64,000 bases of DNA from Tubulanus polymorphus (taxonomy: Eukaryota; Nemertea; Palaeonemertea; Tubulaniformes; Tubulanidae). The position numbers were made by a program, and so were the translations under genes. The DNA lies in NCBI RefSeq assembly GCF_964204645.1, contig NC_134027.1, positions 3,336,485 to 3,400,484 of the forward strand, read 5' to 3'. Position 1 is the stretch's first letter. Every line of letters starts with the position of its first letter. This document shows positions 38,230-49,943 of the stretch, one piece after another. The notes beneath the pieces were generated by a model. The model saw only the letters and a program-made list of their open reading frames with translations. It made no database searches and had not been told where the DNA came from.

Positions 38230-40420
38230 ATGTCGCACCAACGTCAAAAGATTGCAGTCATTGGTGCTGGTGTAATAGGTCTCACAACAGCTGTATGCTT
38301 ACAAGACACATACCCATCAGCTGATATAACTATCATAGCTGATAGATTTGGTACAGACACGGTCAGTACTATAGCTGCTGGACTATTACGAATAACGAAA
38401 ACCCATACACCAGGCACTCCAGCAGACGTACTTGGGTACGTATCATCGGTAGCATCCATTATTGATCTTAAGCTATTAATCAATCACTTGTATCTCATAG
38501 CTTTAAAAACCTCATTACAATGACACATGAATAGACTAGAAAATCTTATTCAAATCTTCTTTCAGGCGATGGAGTCGTGATTCATTTGAGTTTTTTGATA
38601 ATCTAGCCTACTCGGCCGAGTCCCCCCATTGTGGAATTGCACCGCAGTCTGTTACCCATGTGTTCTACGAAAAACCAGAGGTAATGAGGAATATTAGAAA
38701 CCAGTAGTTATGACATCGTGACCATTTCTGATCTTTCGTTACTTGCATTGATAAATGATTTACGTGTATATGGCAATATAATAATGCGTTGAAAGTCTAT
38801 GACGGCGGATGCTATGTGATGGTATTTTTATCGATATGAAGAATCAAAAGGCTTTATTTCACTATGGAAATACATTATTGATTACGAGTGGAGCGATTAT
38901 GCATTAGTTTCCGAACGTCTTATGAGATTTTTGTTTTGTAGGAGGAGCCATTTTATAAAAATTTTGTTCTTGGGTACAGAGAACTTTCTGAGAAAGAGCT
39001 GAAACACTTTCCTGGCTTTAAGTGAGTGGAATGTTGGAATAATTACGCGACTATATAAAATGTAGATAACATCTAGAGCAACTATTATTAATATTTTGGT
39101 ATTTGTGTTGTAGATTTGGTGTCAACATTCTTACAACTATAATGGAAGGAAATAAATTCTTGCCATGGCTTACCAACAAGTAAATGTTGACCAAAAAGAA
39201 ACGCTTAGTTTAATAAAAGATTATTCAGATTATCTCTGGTAAAAATGGGGCTGCTTGTTCCACAGTTAAGAAATAAGTGAACCATAAAAGGCAATTAGGT
39301 TGAACTGTTGCGTGACCTACATTTTAATAAACAGTAGAATTACATACCTTTTGATATCATACAGTACGTTGGTTGATTTGATTCTTTTAATGTATTATTG
39401 AGGCAGTATGTGTTATGTAGACTACAAATGATCGTATAATATCGATCTGATTTTTTATTCTCATAGGTTTAAATCGAGGGGTGGAAGAATTGAAGTTTGT
39501 AAACTGAGCTCCTTGGAACCATTAGTTGATAAATACGATGTTGCAGTTACATGTTGTGCGCTTGGAGCTCGAGAACTACTCAATGATAAATCTGTCTATC
39601 CAGTCAGAGGTCAAGTTATTCGTGTTGAAGCCCCATGGTTAAAATTTTCATTTTTTGCACAGAATGGAGTATATATTATAGTTGGGTCAGTAATTAGTTC
39701 CTAGATAATAGTGTAGAACTCACTTGATTCATCAGGTGACTATCGGACTGCACAGATTTGTCAAAATTAAGTAAAATCTGAATTATGAATAATTGTTCAA
39801 ATGTTTCCTGGTTAAATGTACCATAGTGAGAGACAATCCTGATTGAAAAATCCAAATTAAGTGAGTTCGACCGTGAATCAAAAGTTGCATAGAATCTGAA
39901 ATACTGACTGGAAATAATCTTAGAACTTTTGTTATAGGAAAAATTACACAACCGTGGGTGGTGTTCGTCAGGTGAATGATTGGAATTTGGAAGAAGATCC
40001 AAAAGATACAGAAATGATCTGGAAAAAAGCAGTTGAATTCATGCCATCACTGAGAGTAAGCTGCAACTACTGTCTTATCATAATCTCATTCATCAAAGGT
40101 ATCTGCTATTAGGACGTCATTTTCGTTTTCAGGATGCAAAGAGATTAGGCGTCTATGTTGGATTGCGACCCGCACGTAGACCAGTTCGGGTTGAAAAGGA
40201 AGTCATGAACTTTGGTTCAAAAACTCTTAAGGTACCGGTATATATCAAGCCTGAATAAATCTTGCACGAAAGAGAATTCTTATAATAACCTCAAATTCAT
40301 TTACCTTTTTAGGTTGTACACAATTATGGACATGGTGCTAATGGTGTTGGTCTCAGTTGGGGAACCGCAAAACACGCAACAGAACTAGTCGGTGAATTTC
40401 TCCAGAAATCAAAGCTATAG
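38230..40420 (+). CDS. DDO: D-aspartate oxidase (FAD-dependent D-amino-acid oxidase family), peroxisomal
   Basis: Eight exons: 38230-38435, 38566-38680, 38942-39021, 39114-39179, 39467-39685, 39938-40055, 40133-40231 and 40313-40420, giving 336 aa (human DDO is about 341). The enzyme oxidatively deaminates acidic D-amino acids to the 2-oxo acid, ammonia and hydrogen peroxide. The FAD-binding Rossmann motif IAVIGAGVIGLTTAVCL is at the N-terminus. VRGQVIRVEAPW, TTVGGVRQVNDWNLE, VGLRPARRPVR with the substrate-carboxylate Arg, and NYGHGANGVGLSWG close the fold. The C-terminus SKL is a canonical PTS1 signal. Distinguishing aspartate from neutral D-amino-acid oxidase by eye leans on DDO-like ELKHFPGF and DWNLE motifs; DAO is the alternative. 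Confidence 0.9.
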
Positions 40421-41333
40421 CTTGAAGCAATTCCATATCTTCTTTTGTGTATTTTTGGAGTCTATATTTTCATGTAGGTTTATATTCTTAAGCTATGAAA
40501 TGGATAGATGTACCTCTTACAGTGGAACCTCGTTAATCCACATCTTGAGGGCAAAAGTGAAATTGTTGTATTAAACGGGTTTTGTATCATCCAAATCTTG
40601 ATTGATATGAATATCTTAGCTGGAAATCATTGTAATAAACAGGTTTCATCTTCAACAGAATAGGTCTAACGAGGTCTAACTGTAATCGTTTTTTCCAGAA
40701 TTATATACCTCATACATGTATTGAAATGAACTAATGTGTAATAGTGTCGAGTGAATAGTTAACATTTGTAGTAGCAATACATGTCGTTATTTTCCATCCA
40801 AATTTCAATAAAAGTAATTTCCAGAAATTAAATTGTCTAGTTGTTACTAGTGCAAGGTTCGTACCATTTTCTGAGGTCACTAGCACTTTGTAGCTATTGG
40901 TAGTAGACGGATCATTAATTGTCTATAACTGGATTGCTTATAGACAAACTAATGGACTGTCAGAATAGTGTAAGAAATAAAGACCCTGATTTTCAAAAAG
41001 GATAATTATTTCTATAGTTAATTTTTTGACTATATCTGCTAACTTACATGTTTCAAACGCTTACTTATACATGTAGAAATAATTGACTTGATCACATCAA
41101 TGGATACACTATGACTGGATTTTATTCTAAAAGTGTCTAATATAGATATACATAGTACATGTTGCCCCACTTGTGATAGACATTACAATATCATAATAGA
41201 TGTAGTAAAAATATCATTTTACAAGCAATTAGGATTGCAACTGTTATATGTATGAAACGCACAAAATCATACAATGTATGAATGCTTTGCATAGGTAATC
41301 ACATGAGCTCAGGAACATATCAATATCTTCCTT
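40421..41333. other. Convergent 3' region of DDO and C19orf12
   Basis: Non-coding. It contains a TA-flanked inverted-repeat element (40520-40682) just after the DDO stop codon and otherwise AT-rich 3' UTR-like sequence. Confidence 0.5.
40520..40682 (+). mobile_element. TA-flanked MITE (CAGTGGAACC family), copy 1
   Basis: Starts CAGTGGAACCTCGTTAATCC after TA and ends GAGGTCTAACTG before TA. The interior (GGGCAAAAGTGAA, TATTAAACGGGTTTTG, CCAAATCTTGATTGATATG) matches the reverse complement of 48328-48485. TA duplication and CAGT termini suit Tc1/mariner/pogo-type movement; inference. Confidence 0.8.
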
Positions 41334-41891
41334 TTAATCTAAAATTTCCATTTTCATTGCTCCACTCACATATTTGATAACAACATCAATAAGTTCTTTT
41401 TTGATAAGAACATCGGCATTGATTAATGCAGCCAGCATTACTACATCTGTATAGTGTAGTTTATTGACAATGATTCGCGCATTATCATAAAGTTCACGTT
41501 TTTTGTCGGGTTCCATTTCCCAAAGTATTTGACTTAGAGGTTTGAATTTGCCATTTGCCATATAAGCTGCTGTACATCCACCAAATGCACCTCCTAAAAT
41601 AAGAGAATTGATAAAAAGAAAGTTCAGGACTCAAGTTTGGTTCTAGTTTTTGAAAATGATCTAAAATTGGTCCTAGCCCCTACCAGGCCTGGGTGGCCTG
41701 ACTCATGCTATATGAGTTGTTCAGTACTAACCTATAGCTAATCCAGGAGGACCAAGGAGTACTCCTCCGATTGCTGTACTCAATCCTGCTATTAATCCAC
41801 CTTTAACACTTTCCTTTACATTAACTCGCAGATTTGCTTCATCTGACAATGTTCCGAGGAGCTTCAATAAGTCTTCTACATCCACTGGCAT
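41334..41891 (-). CDS. C19orf12: C19orf12 homologue (mitochondria/ER-associated glycine-zipper protein)
   Basis: Two coding exons, 41732-41891 and 41334-41593, giving 139 aa (human about 141-152). It aligns with human C19orf12 along its length: VEDLLKLLGTLS, then a glycine-rich hydrophobic hairpin (GGLIAGLSTAIGGVLLGPPG, followed by LAIGGAFGG), GKFKPLSQILWEM, and a C-terminal helical domain (LYDNARIIVNKLHYTDVVML). Mutations of the human gene cause MPAN neurodegeneration; the protein associates with mitochondria, ER and their contact sites, and its biochemical activity is unsettled. The start at 41891 follows an acceptor at about 41910; an untranslated exon ends with a donor near 42303. Confidence 0.93.
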
Positions 41892-43178
41892 CGTATGGAT
41901 TCGGAAAGTCCTAAGAGAAAACGAAAGTTGTGTGCGTTAACAAGCTGGAGCTGTTGACAGCAGAGGGCGAGCAAGTCACCTGGTCACTGGGGCTAGCCAG
42001 AAGTATAGTCCAGGGTACTGGGGTTGGTAAATGATACTGGCTTTAAAATGTGAGACATGCCCATTAGCAAGTGGCGCTGGGAAAACAGGAAGCGCGTTTT
42101 TTCAATCAATCATCGCATATTGAATTTTATCGCACTTTTTGACACCTCCTCATCCAGTCGTGTCGTCAATGAGTCATCACACCACCTGGATGAGTGGATT
42201 CTATTACATAACACACACAATACAGCACGTACATACTCCAGGCACTCGTCGGTTGAGATGAATGAATAAAACGATAAGAAAGACTATAGAAACTACTTAA
42301 TACCTGTGGCACGCGTCCACTTCCGTACGCCAACTACTCAAATTACTTCCGGGTTGGTATAAAGGCCACGTGTCATGCGCAGTTTTGTTTACATCACGTG
42401 ACATCCAGCATTCCAAATATGGCAACTGATTAGATATGCCGTCCAATGAGCTAGCGCTATTATCAATGACGTCAGTGTATGTTTTGTTTGGGAAATTGCA
42501 TCCAGCAGAACAAGAATCCGTCAGAAAAGCATCTATTTTTCTTCGAATTTACAAAATCTAGAACTTTTTACAGCAACATATTTGAATCTGTGCATTCAGA
42601 TTTATCTCAGGTATTGTATGCATATCTATTTATAAAGAAATATGCGCTAGATTGTTCGAAAATAGACGTTTCATTGGTTATGTTTATAGTCATTCCGATG
42701 TCAACAACAACCAGCTGACCGAGCTGTCAAAATCGCTAGGATATAGATTTAGGTTTTTGAAGGTATTACGTTGGAAAATAAGTCGATTTCACTGAAGTAT
42801 TCATTTAATTTACCAAATGATGATGTAATGTAATAAATTTGATATGCTCATGGGTTTTTATAACCCAACTGAAACAGATTGTCAGACAATGTTTTTGTTA
42901 TGCTTTGTTTGGGTTGTTGAGGCTCCAAAAGGGACGCGAACTTTACAAAATAGGCTAACACTTTATCCTGCATCATCATCCTCGGATGGGATGAGGTTAT
43001 AGAACTTCATATAGCGACCGAGCAATAAGTGAACTAGACTCTAAACCTTGAATTGACCTTAGGTTTTATTAAGTAGCTTATAAAACATGGTTCGAACATT
43101 CATTCCTTTAATTACCTCAGTCTAGGGATCGGCTGGCTAATCCGAACATTTCACAACTTTATTCCCCAGGCAGCAATA
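41892..43178. other. Divergent intergenic region, C19orf12/TP53INP
   Basis: Contains untranslated first exons on both sides: a minus-strand donor near 42303, and a plus-strand acceptor at 43168-43169 just before the TP53INP start. Between them lies the motif cluster listed separately. Short open frames here are not supported. Confidence 0.6.
42367..42474. promoter_or_regulatory. Promoter motif cluster: two CACGTG E-boxes, CCAAT and full CRE
   Basis: CACGTG at 42367-42372, the 8-bp palindrome TCACGTGA (CLEAR/TFEB-like core) at 42394-42401, CCAAT at 42443-42447 and the perfect CRE TGACGTCA at 42467-42474. An ATGCGCA NRF1 half-site sits between the E-boxes. The cluster lies between divergent C19orf12 and TP53INP, which fits a shared promoter. 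Factor binding is inferred from motif matches only. Confidence 0.6.
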
Positions 43179-45029
43179 ATGTTGAGCGGAATTGCCAACT
43201 GGGTTTTTGGAGCTTCTGAAGATGGGACCGAAAATGCTGTTAATGAGATCAATCTCAAAACGACTGTCGTTGATGACGAATGGACCTTGGTTGATAAAGA
43301 AAGTGAGTATCTAAATTATTCATTATCTTAGTTAGAAACCTACAGTTGTTAATGATAATTAAATCATTTTTTTAGAAATAAGATAAAAGGGTTTCCAGAT
43401 ATTGACATATTAATCTATCAAATAATACCAAAAAAATCTGTAAGGAAGACATGGCCTAAAGCCCATGAATCTAACTTGATAGCAGTTAGCCTTCTGAACA
43501 CTTTCATCAAGTTGTGTGTGGTATGTTAGTTATGGTGACCCTGTAAATTTTCTGTGCTCTAGAATTGAAATTTTGGTTTAATATTCAATAATAGCTTTGT
43601 TAGAGCGTTAGAATTGCTTACTGGCCTTTATTAATGGACCTGGATGAACTTGCCATGACCTGTGAAGACTATCAATGACCCAAAATATTTTAATAAGTAA
43701 TGAATTGATGATTTTGTATTTGTCATTAATAAAGGTTCATGTGCATTTTATCTATGCCTAACAAAGCTACACTATAAAGCCTGTTAAAACCTTTAAAACC
43801 TATCCCGCCTGTTGTTTCTGTGTTTCACATGTCTTAAGTCTTATTAATGCTTGTTTCTGACTTTTGTTTGTTTTAGTTCAATATTTGCACCCATTTCATT
43901 TTCATAATTTGAATATATTGTGTGTCTTCCTATTATGTTTGTGGTGGAGTTTTACACTGTATTTATATGTGTGTGGTAGAAGTATCATTCATGTTTTAAG
44001 GTATATAGGTCTCTCTTGGTTTTCTCTCAATATCCAATTCTGTTCCTATTCTACAACCTTAATTTCATAAATAATTCATAAGGTTTCAAAATCTCTATGC
44101 CAACTGGGGTTACAGGAAAGATCGCATGATTATAAATAATCTCCTGTAATTCAGTTGAAGGACACAGGCCTAGGCTATAGCCGCGACAATCACACAAGAG
44201 CATTTTTGACCCGAGCTAAATTTTTCCCATGCCAGGGAGCCAACTGTGCACACTGGTGCCAAATGGACCCTTGTTTGTTTGGCATGAGCCTGATCAAAAA
44301 CGTTGGAACACACTCTCTAGGTACGGGCCATGTTTGGTCCGGGGAAATTCAACTCCGTGTGATTGAGGCTCTTAGATAGGCCTGAATTCATAGGTTAGAA
44401 AATATTCATGCCAACATTACTGAGGTTGCAGGAAAGATAGCATGATCTCCTGTCAGTCAGTTGAAGAATATGAACTATTTAACCAAGCAACATGAGTCCA
44501 AAGTTAGATAATGGGTGTAATAACATTTCTTTCAGATTGTATAGATTGTAACGATACTTCTCCTACACACAGTGTTCACTCCAACAATAGTGAGGACAGT
44601 TGGTTGGTAACTCCTCCCGCTTGTTTTACTGCAGGGCAGCAAAAACTTGAAACGAGCTCCATGGAAAATTTACTCATAGAACATCCTAGTATGTCAGTGT
44701 ATCATACGCGAGGCCGGCCGGGAAGCGCCGGTCTCGAAGAGTCTTCCTCAACCAGCAGTAACGATGCTGATGAAGCTGGTCCGAGTCGTCGCGCAGTAGT
44801 TACAGCTCCTCACCACCGTCCTAGAGCTTTAGCTCATAGCGCCGCCGGGTTACTGACGCAGCAACTAAATAAACCTATGCAACGCGCCACTCAGAAGATC
44901 GCCAAACGAAATATGAGCAAAAACAAGCTGAATCGCGTGAACAAAGTCCACGACTATCATCTTCGCTCAGGAAACAATTTACGTCGCAAGCAACACTTCG
45001 TCAACCAGCCTAACAAGAGGAAGTGCTAG
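43179..45029 (+). CDS. TP53INP: TP53INP-family protein (p53-inducible nuclear protein / DOR)
   Basis: Two coding exons, 43179-43302 and 44536-45029, giving 205 aa. TP53INP1/2 shuttle between the nucleus, where they co-activate transcription, and autophagosomes, where they bind ATG8 proteins. The first conserved box, DDEWTLVD, contains the LIR core W-x-x-V. The second, EDSWLVTPPACFTAG followed by TSSMENLLIEHPSMSVY, is the family hallmark. A Ser-rich linker and a basic C-terminus (KIAKRNMSKNKLNR...NKRKC) that could serve nuclear or nucleolar targeting follow. The start MLSGIANWVFGAS lies just after an acceptor. Invertebrates usually carry one gene corresponding to both vertebrate paralogues. 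Confidence 0.93.
44080..44475. repeat. Direct repeats flanking an inverted-repeat insert in the TP53INP intron
   Basis: Two related ~80-bp segments (about 44083-44163 and 44391-44470) share ATGCCAAC, CAGGAAAGAT-GCATGAT, TCTCCTGT and CAGTTGAAG. Between them lies ~225 bp whose ends pair approximately (CAGGCCTA and AATCACAC near 44166-44195 against GTGTGATT and TAGGCCTG near 44355-44385). It looks like a foldback element with duplicated flanks or a nested insertion. Confidence 0.55.
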
Positions 45030-47988
45030 AAATTACTGATTTTAGTCTGATTTTAAATTCAACGTTTTGTTGCTTTGTATTTGGTGTTTGTTTTAATTCT
45101 ACCGTGATAACTTTAAAAAAAATAATACTAGCATCGCTCGGAGTTTTTATGATATTACTTTCCATAAAATGTAAAGCCCTGTTACAATACGCATAGCCTA
45201 CGTTACATAAGAGTTTATTGAGTACGCAATATTTTCAACCAAAATAAAACGAAATAATTTTTTGTTCGGTGAAAAAAAATGTATTGAAATGAATTGCCCA
45301 ACTACCTCAGGGATGTGGACATCCTTAAAACTTCGTTTTTACATTTGAAATAGCTGTTGTAAAAATATTAAAGCAAATATTTTATTGAAACCTTACATCG
45401 TAAGTGATTAACCCGGTTGGCAAAATTCCGAGTTAAATGAACAAACCTCAGAAATCAGTTTTAAAGGTTCAATAAGACACAGTCCTATCTTAGTGCCATG
45501 TAAATCATTTGCATAATCTCTGAGTGTGATATATTACCATCAGTTTATCATCAATGAAATACGTGTCAAACAACGGTGCCGTCATCATGCAGCAATATTT
45601 AATAACAGGAAAAATAGGGTGAAAAAAAAATTGTGTATGTAAATTGTATAGATTTATGCCTTTGTTAGAATTCCATGTTGCAATATTAAATTATGTATAT
45701 CAAATGATTATATACATGAAAAAAAATTAGTATTTCTTCCTATCGAAGACTGCTTGTTAATTAATATTTATAATAATTAATCGATTATCACTTTCATACA
45801 ATAATCATACATTCAAGTTAATTGTTAATTATCAATGGGTAGATTATATGAATAGACCATGGGTGTTTATTATCAGGACTGATATATATGTGTAATCAAG
45901 GGAATGTATAATTAATGGATATTGCAAGCAAGCCACCATGTGCATTTTTTGTCATAAAATTGACAAGAAACATCGAATTGTTAATATCTGTGAGTGAATG
46001 GATCTTGAAGAATGATGTGATAATGTTGGCTTGATATAACTTTTGGGTTGAAAAGTTGATTTTCAAAATGTGATCAAAAATGATTTTAGGATTAGTTTAG
46101 GATGAATTTAGGATTATATAATTGATTCTGGTGGTAGTGGTTTTGTTTGTCTGATTATAATTGATGTCAAATCAAATATCATTTGTGATTTTTCATTTTT
46201 ATAGCATTCCCAGGCCCGTAGAAGGCTCCTGTAGAAAGTTAGCGCTGGATACTATTTCACAGTGAATAGTATTATTATAAGAATGTCTTGCTGGAAGGGG
46301 CAACAAAATGTTTAAACCTAGTTAGTGTCTGCAGGTTATGGGTAACACAATGCTTTTAATGGTTTTTTTTAGTTGATCACATTTTCAAATTCAGCTTCTA
46401 TACAATTTTCCAATGATCTCAACGCTAGAAACTGCTGCAGTTATACTGAAATATATCAGTACACGCAGTTTTTAGTGGTAAATCAATTTCTAAATTCCAT
46501 GGCAACTTTCAATCTAAATGCACAGATGCGTGCCTCAAAAACGTGTAACGGTACAACTACGTGAAATACCCTGGATATATTCACACAATAACTGAACTGA
46601 ACTATTACACGAGTCTCAAAAACACTGGAATATATGTGGTTTGTAAAATAGTCAACAGCGCACATGATACCAGCAAAATCCAGATATTGACCGAGCGAGG
46701 AATATTTTGACCTGTGATATAAATGAAATGATGGATAAGTAAGATAAGTAAGATCTCCATCACGCAGGGTTTGGACCTGTATAGTTCTCTAGTCAATCTG
46801 TCTACGTGAAATCTGAATTAAAGAATGTTACATCTATAAACATCTCCGCAAGGCAGCAATTAGCTTATATTGTGTGTATATAGGAACAATCGTTCACTGT
46901 ATGCGACCATTGTATGTGTTGTTTTATGTGACATTACTATCTGAAAGATAAAAGGCAGCCATTTTCCATCATAAGAAGTGTGTGAAACGCTATCAGTAAT
47001 TCATGTCATGTGAAAAATGTAACATCAAAAAACACACTAACCATACTGAGATTATCATCTTAAAATCAACATCACTGATATTCAAATTTCAGTCGAACCA
47101 TATAACATACTAGCTCGTTAACATCTGTTCAGTCAAAAGCAGATCCGATACTCTAGTTTTTCATGCCATTAGCTGATATCACTTTCATTTTTGGATTGGT
47201 GGAAACATGTTAATACATGTAACAAGATCACTGGTTGATGTTATCTTACCAGTATAAAATATGCACTGAATATGAATGATGGATCCAGACTTTTAAAAAG
47301 TGTTTAAATGTTTTGTGTAAGTGAGAGATTGATCACAGTCTGAGAATTTAAACTAGTTTTGATATTTTTGTTGTATGTGAAGTGATATTATATAAGTATA
47401 GCCTCGTATTAAACTGTGTTGTAAACTATTTCATTAATCAAATAACATGTTCCACACCTTGGTCTCTTAGTATAATCATTAATATTATACATAATATAAC
47501 CTGAATGTACATTACATTCATTTGTTATAAATACACTGAATTATGGTTGGTTCATATGTATTTGAATTGTACCCAGTAGTTTAAGAAAGCAAGGGGTTGA
47601 TAAGATCTAAAATAATGAGTGAATCAGTAGAAGAGAATGTTTGTATGTTACAAAAAAGGTGCAACAGAATAAATGGTTCTCTTGAACTCAAGACATTGGT
47701 TTTTCTTTAAGAACTTCTTTGGGTCGAAGCATCAAATAGGAATTGCCATCGAAGAATAAGCCTTTACATCTGTGAAATCCTCGGCCCGGTTTTATAGATT
47801 GGTACCATCTTTAACCCAGGGGTTAACTCGATTAAAAATGAAATGTGTTAACTCCCATGATAAAGATAATACCAGTCTATAAAACCAGCCCCTGCATACT
47901 ACTTGACTAACCTGAGGCAACGTGAAAGAATGAGAAGCAAAATCAATCATTATTCTTATAAGTTTATTCTTACCACATTAGCAGAATG
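45030..47988. other. Convergent 3' region of TP53INP and the BtpA gene
   Basis: About 3 kb of AT-rich sequence without a recognisable exon; it probably includes a long TP53INP 3' UTR. One TIR element (47783-47892) lies near the BtpA end. Confidence 0.5.
47783..47892. repeat. Short TIR element, GGGCYSGGTTTYATAG family, copy 2
   Basis: GGCCCGGTTTTATAGATTGG at 47783-47802 pairs with the reverse complement of 47870-47890 (TACCAGTCTATAAAACCAGCC) with few mismatches. The interior has a second palindromic pair (TTAACCCAGGGGTTAA). It shares termini with 16731-16892. Confidence 0.7.
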
Positions 47989-49943
47989 TCAACTAATCTC
48001 AGTAGTATTTGATGATCTTAATTTTCTAACTTTATCCATGAACTTATTCACTCTAACGCTATCTACTGGATTTAGCCAATTTCCATTTTCCTTGAAATGA
48101 GATCCAACTATAAGTCCATGAGCTTTGCTGTATAGTTCTATATTGTCCGAAGTGACGCCAGAACCGATCAATACCGGTAAATTACATTCATTTCTTGCAT
48201 CTGAAAACAAACCATGATATTATTTAATCGCGCTGTTATTCACTGATCCAGTGCAATTGATCCCAGTAATTAGCCCCTAAAAAGATTACACTTGTTTATT
48301 GAGTTGGTTATCCAGGGATTTCAATTACAGTTGAACTTTGTTAATTCTGTATAAGATGAAACCAATTTCTTACAATAATTTGCGGTATGTCCCAGCTAAC
48401 ATATCAATCCAGATTTGGATAATGCAAAACCCGTTTAATACGAACATTTGTTCACTTTTGCCCACAAGATTTGAGGTTCCTCTCTTATTGCAAAAAAGTT
48501 CAAGGATTTTCCCTTTTCCTAACTGCATTTGTTTCGAATGTGAAGAGCAGTGACTTCTATCTGATATAATGCAACAATAATAGCGAGGGTGTATAATTAC
48601 ATCCAAAACATCGGGTGATGGATGTCACTGACATTGAGGTAAATATAATGTATTGCCCTTGAAACACAGTATTTCACATAAATGTTCCATACTTTTAAGG
48701 GGTTAATAGAGAATATCTCACCTGTAAATTCATTGACATCAGTTACTGCACCAGTTGAAGTTCCTGTTAAAATCACTCCATCGCTTAGAAAGAATTCAGC
48801 AGCTTTTACTGTTTCAGTGATGCTTACATCAGAAGTTATAGCATGAGAACTAAAGCAGAAATTACCAAGTCGATCAAGTCATGATATCAATTAAATGCTG
48901 ACATAAGACAGTTAAATGCTCATGGTTCCCACAGTGTACCGGGAAATTGGGAATTGTAAAATAATATTTCCCCGTTTGGAAATATTTGGGAGATTTACAG
49001 TTTTTCCTTTTATCCTCTTATTTGGGAAAAGTATTTCCCAATTCATGTAGCATAGTTCAATTGCTTTCCCTAGGGCAACTTTGGAACAACTAGAGGGATT
49101 TTGAATTCATTGTGGGAACCATGTGTCTAATGTAAAGTTTAACAGTTTTACCTGTGTTTCTTTTTAACATCTGTGAACACGTGAATGTGTTCAGCTCCAA
49201 TTTGTCGACGATATCGTAAAACTTCAGCAGCGCATGAATTCATTAACCCTTCATCAGCGACATGCGCGAAAACAAAACCCTCAGCGCGAATGTAATCTAA
49301 CCCTGAAACGTGAAAAATGATTGCTCAATAATTCTAACATTAAATGATACATCTGAATACAGTTATAAATTATCTACCTGCAGCTAATGCCACTGCCAAA
49401 GCTTGATGATTTGCTCCCGCTAAAATCTGTATTCCTAGAGGAATATTGGGACACTGGTCACGGATTTTACAGCAAACAGCAGTCATGGAAGCAACTATTT
49501 CAGGTCCAACTTGAGATGTATGTTGATATGGTATGTCATGCATGTTTTCAATTAAAATACTATCCTGCAAATAAAAGTGATCAAAAGATTTATTTAAAAT
49601 ATGCCCCAGACTCAGAACACTCATGGAGGTCAGTCACACAGAAAACTAAACTTAAGAACCTTATTCTAATTTACCACATTAGCAGATTTATATATTTCAA
49701 CATCTTTCAGTGCCCGTTCTATTATCGCATCCATCTTATGTGTACATTTAGGTGTTCCTGTAAGTCAAAATATCAATAAAATAAATTTAAATTGAATTGA
49801 TGACCCGCGATCTTCACAAAAATTTGCTAAAACATAGCTTTTTATGACATGACAGTTTTACCTGGTAGTGCATCTACGTGAACCATGCCGATAACATTAA
49901 AAAGGGTTCTGCCAAATAATGTTTTAAACCGATTTAAAGCCAT
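47989..49943 (-). CDS. BtpA-family TIM-barrel protein, putative mitochondrial
   Basis: Six exons: 49862-49943, 49675-49757, 49378-49564, 49152-49302, 48722-48849 and 47989-48200, giving 280 aa. Motifs of the BtpA/SgcQ family are clear: NVIGMVHVDALPGTP near the N-terminus, SILIENMHDIPYQHTSQVGPE, GIQILAGANHQALAVALAAG, DYIRAEGFVFAHVADEG, then LPVLIGSGVTSDNIELYSKA and HGLIVGSHFKENGNW near the end, the phosphate-loop side of a (beta/alpha)8 barrel. In cyanobacteria BtpA affects photosystem I stability; animal members, such as worm F13E9.13, are annotated mitochondrial and have no assigned activity. The N-terminus MALNRFKTLFGRTLF is basic and hydrophobic, so mitochondrial import is plausible. Function is not known. 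Confidence 0.9.
48328..48485 (-). mobile_element. TA-flanked MITE (CAGTGGAACC family), copy 2, inverted
   Basis: The reverse complement aligns with 40520-40682 through GGGCAAAAGTGAA, TATTAAACGGGTTTTG, CCAAATC-GATTGATATG and GGTTTCATCTT. One terminus is shortened (GAGGTTCCTCTC), so this copy has decayed more. It lies in the intron between BtpA exons 5 and 6. Confidence 0.75.

Noticed and set aside
42057-42269. 70-codon plus-strand frame between C19orf12 and TP53INP
   Set aside because: Lies in an untranslated/promoter interval, lacks domain similarity and splice links.
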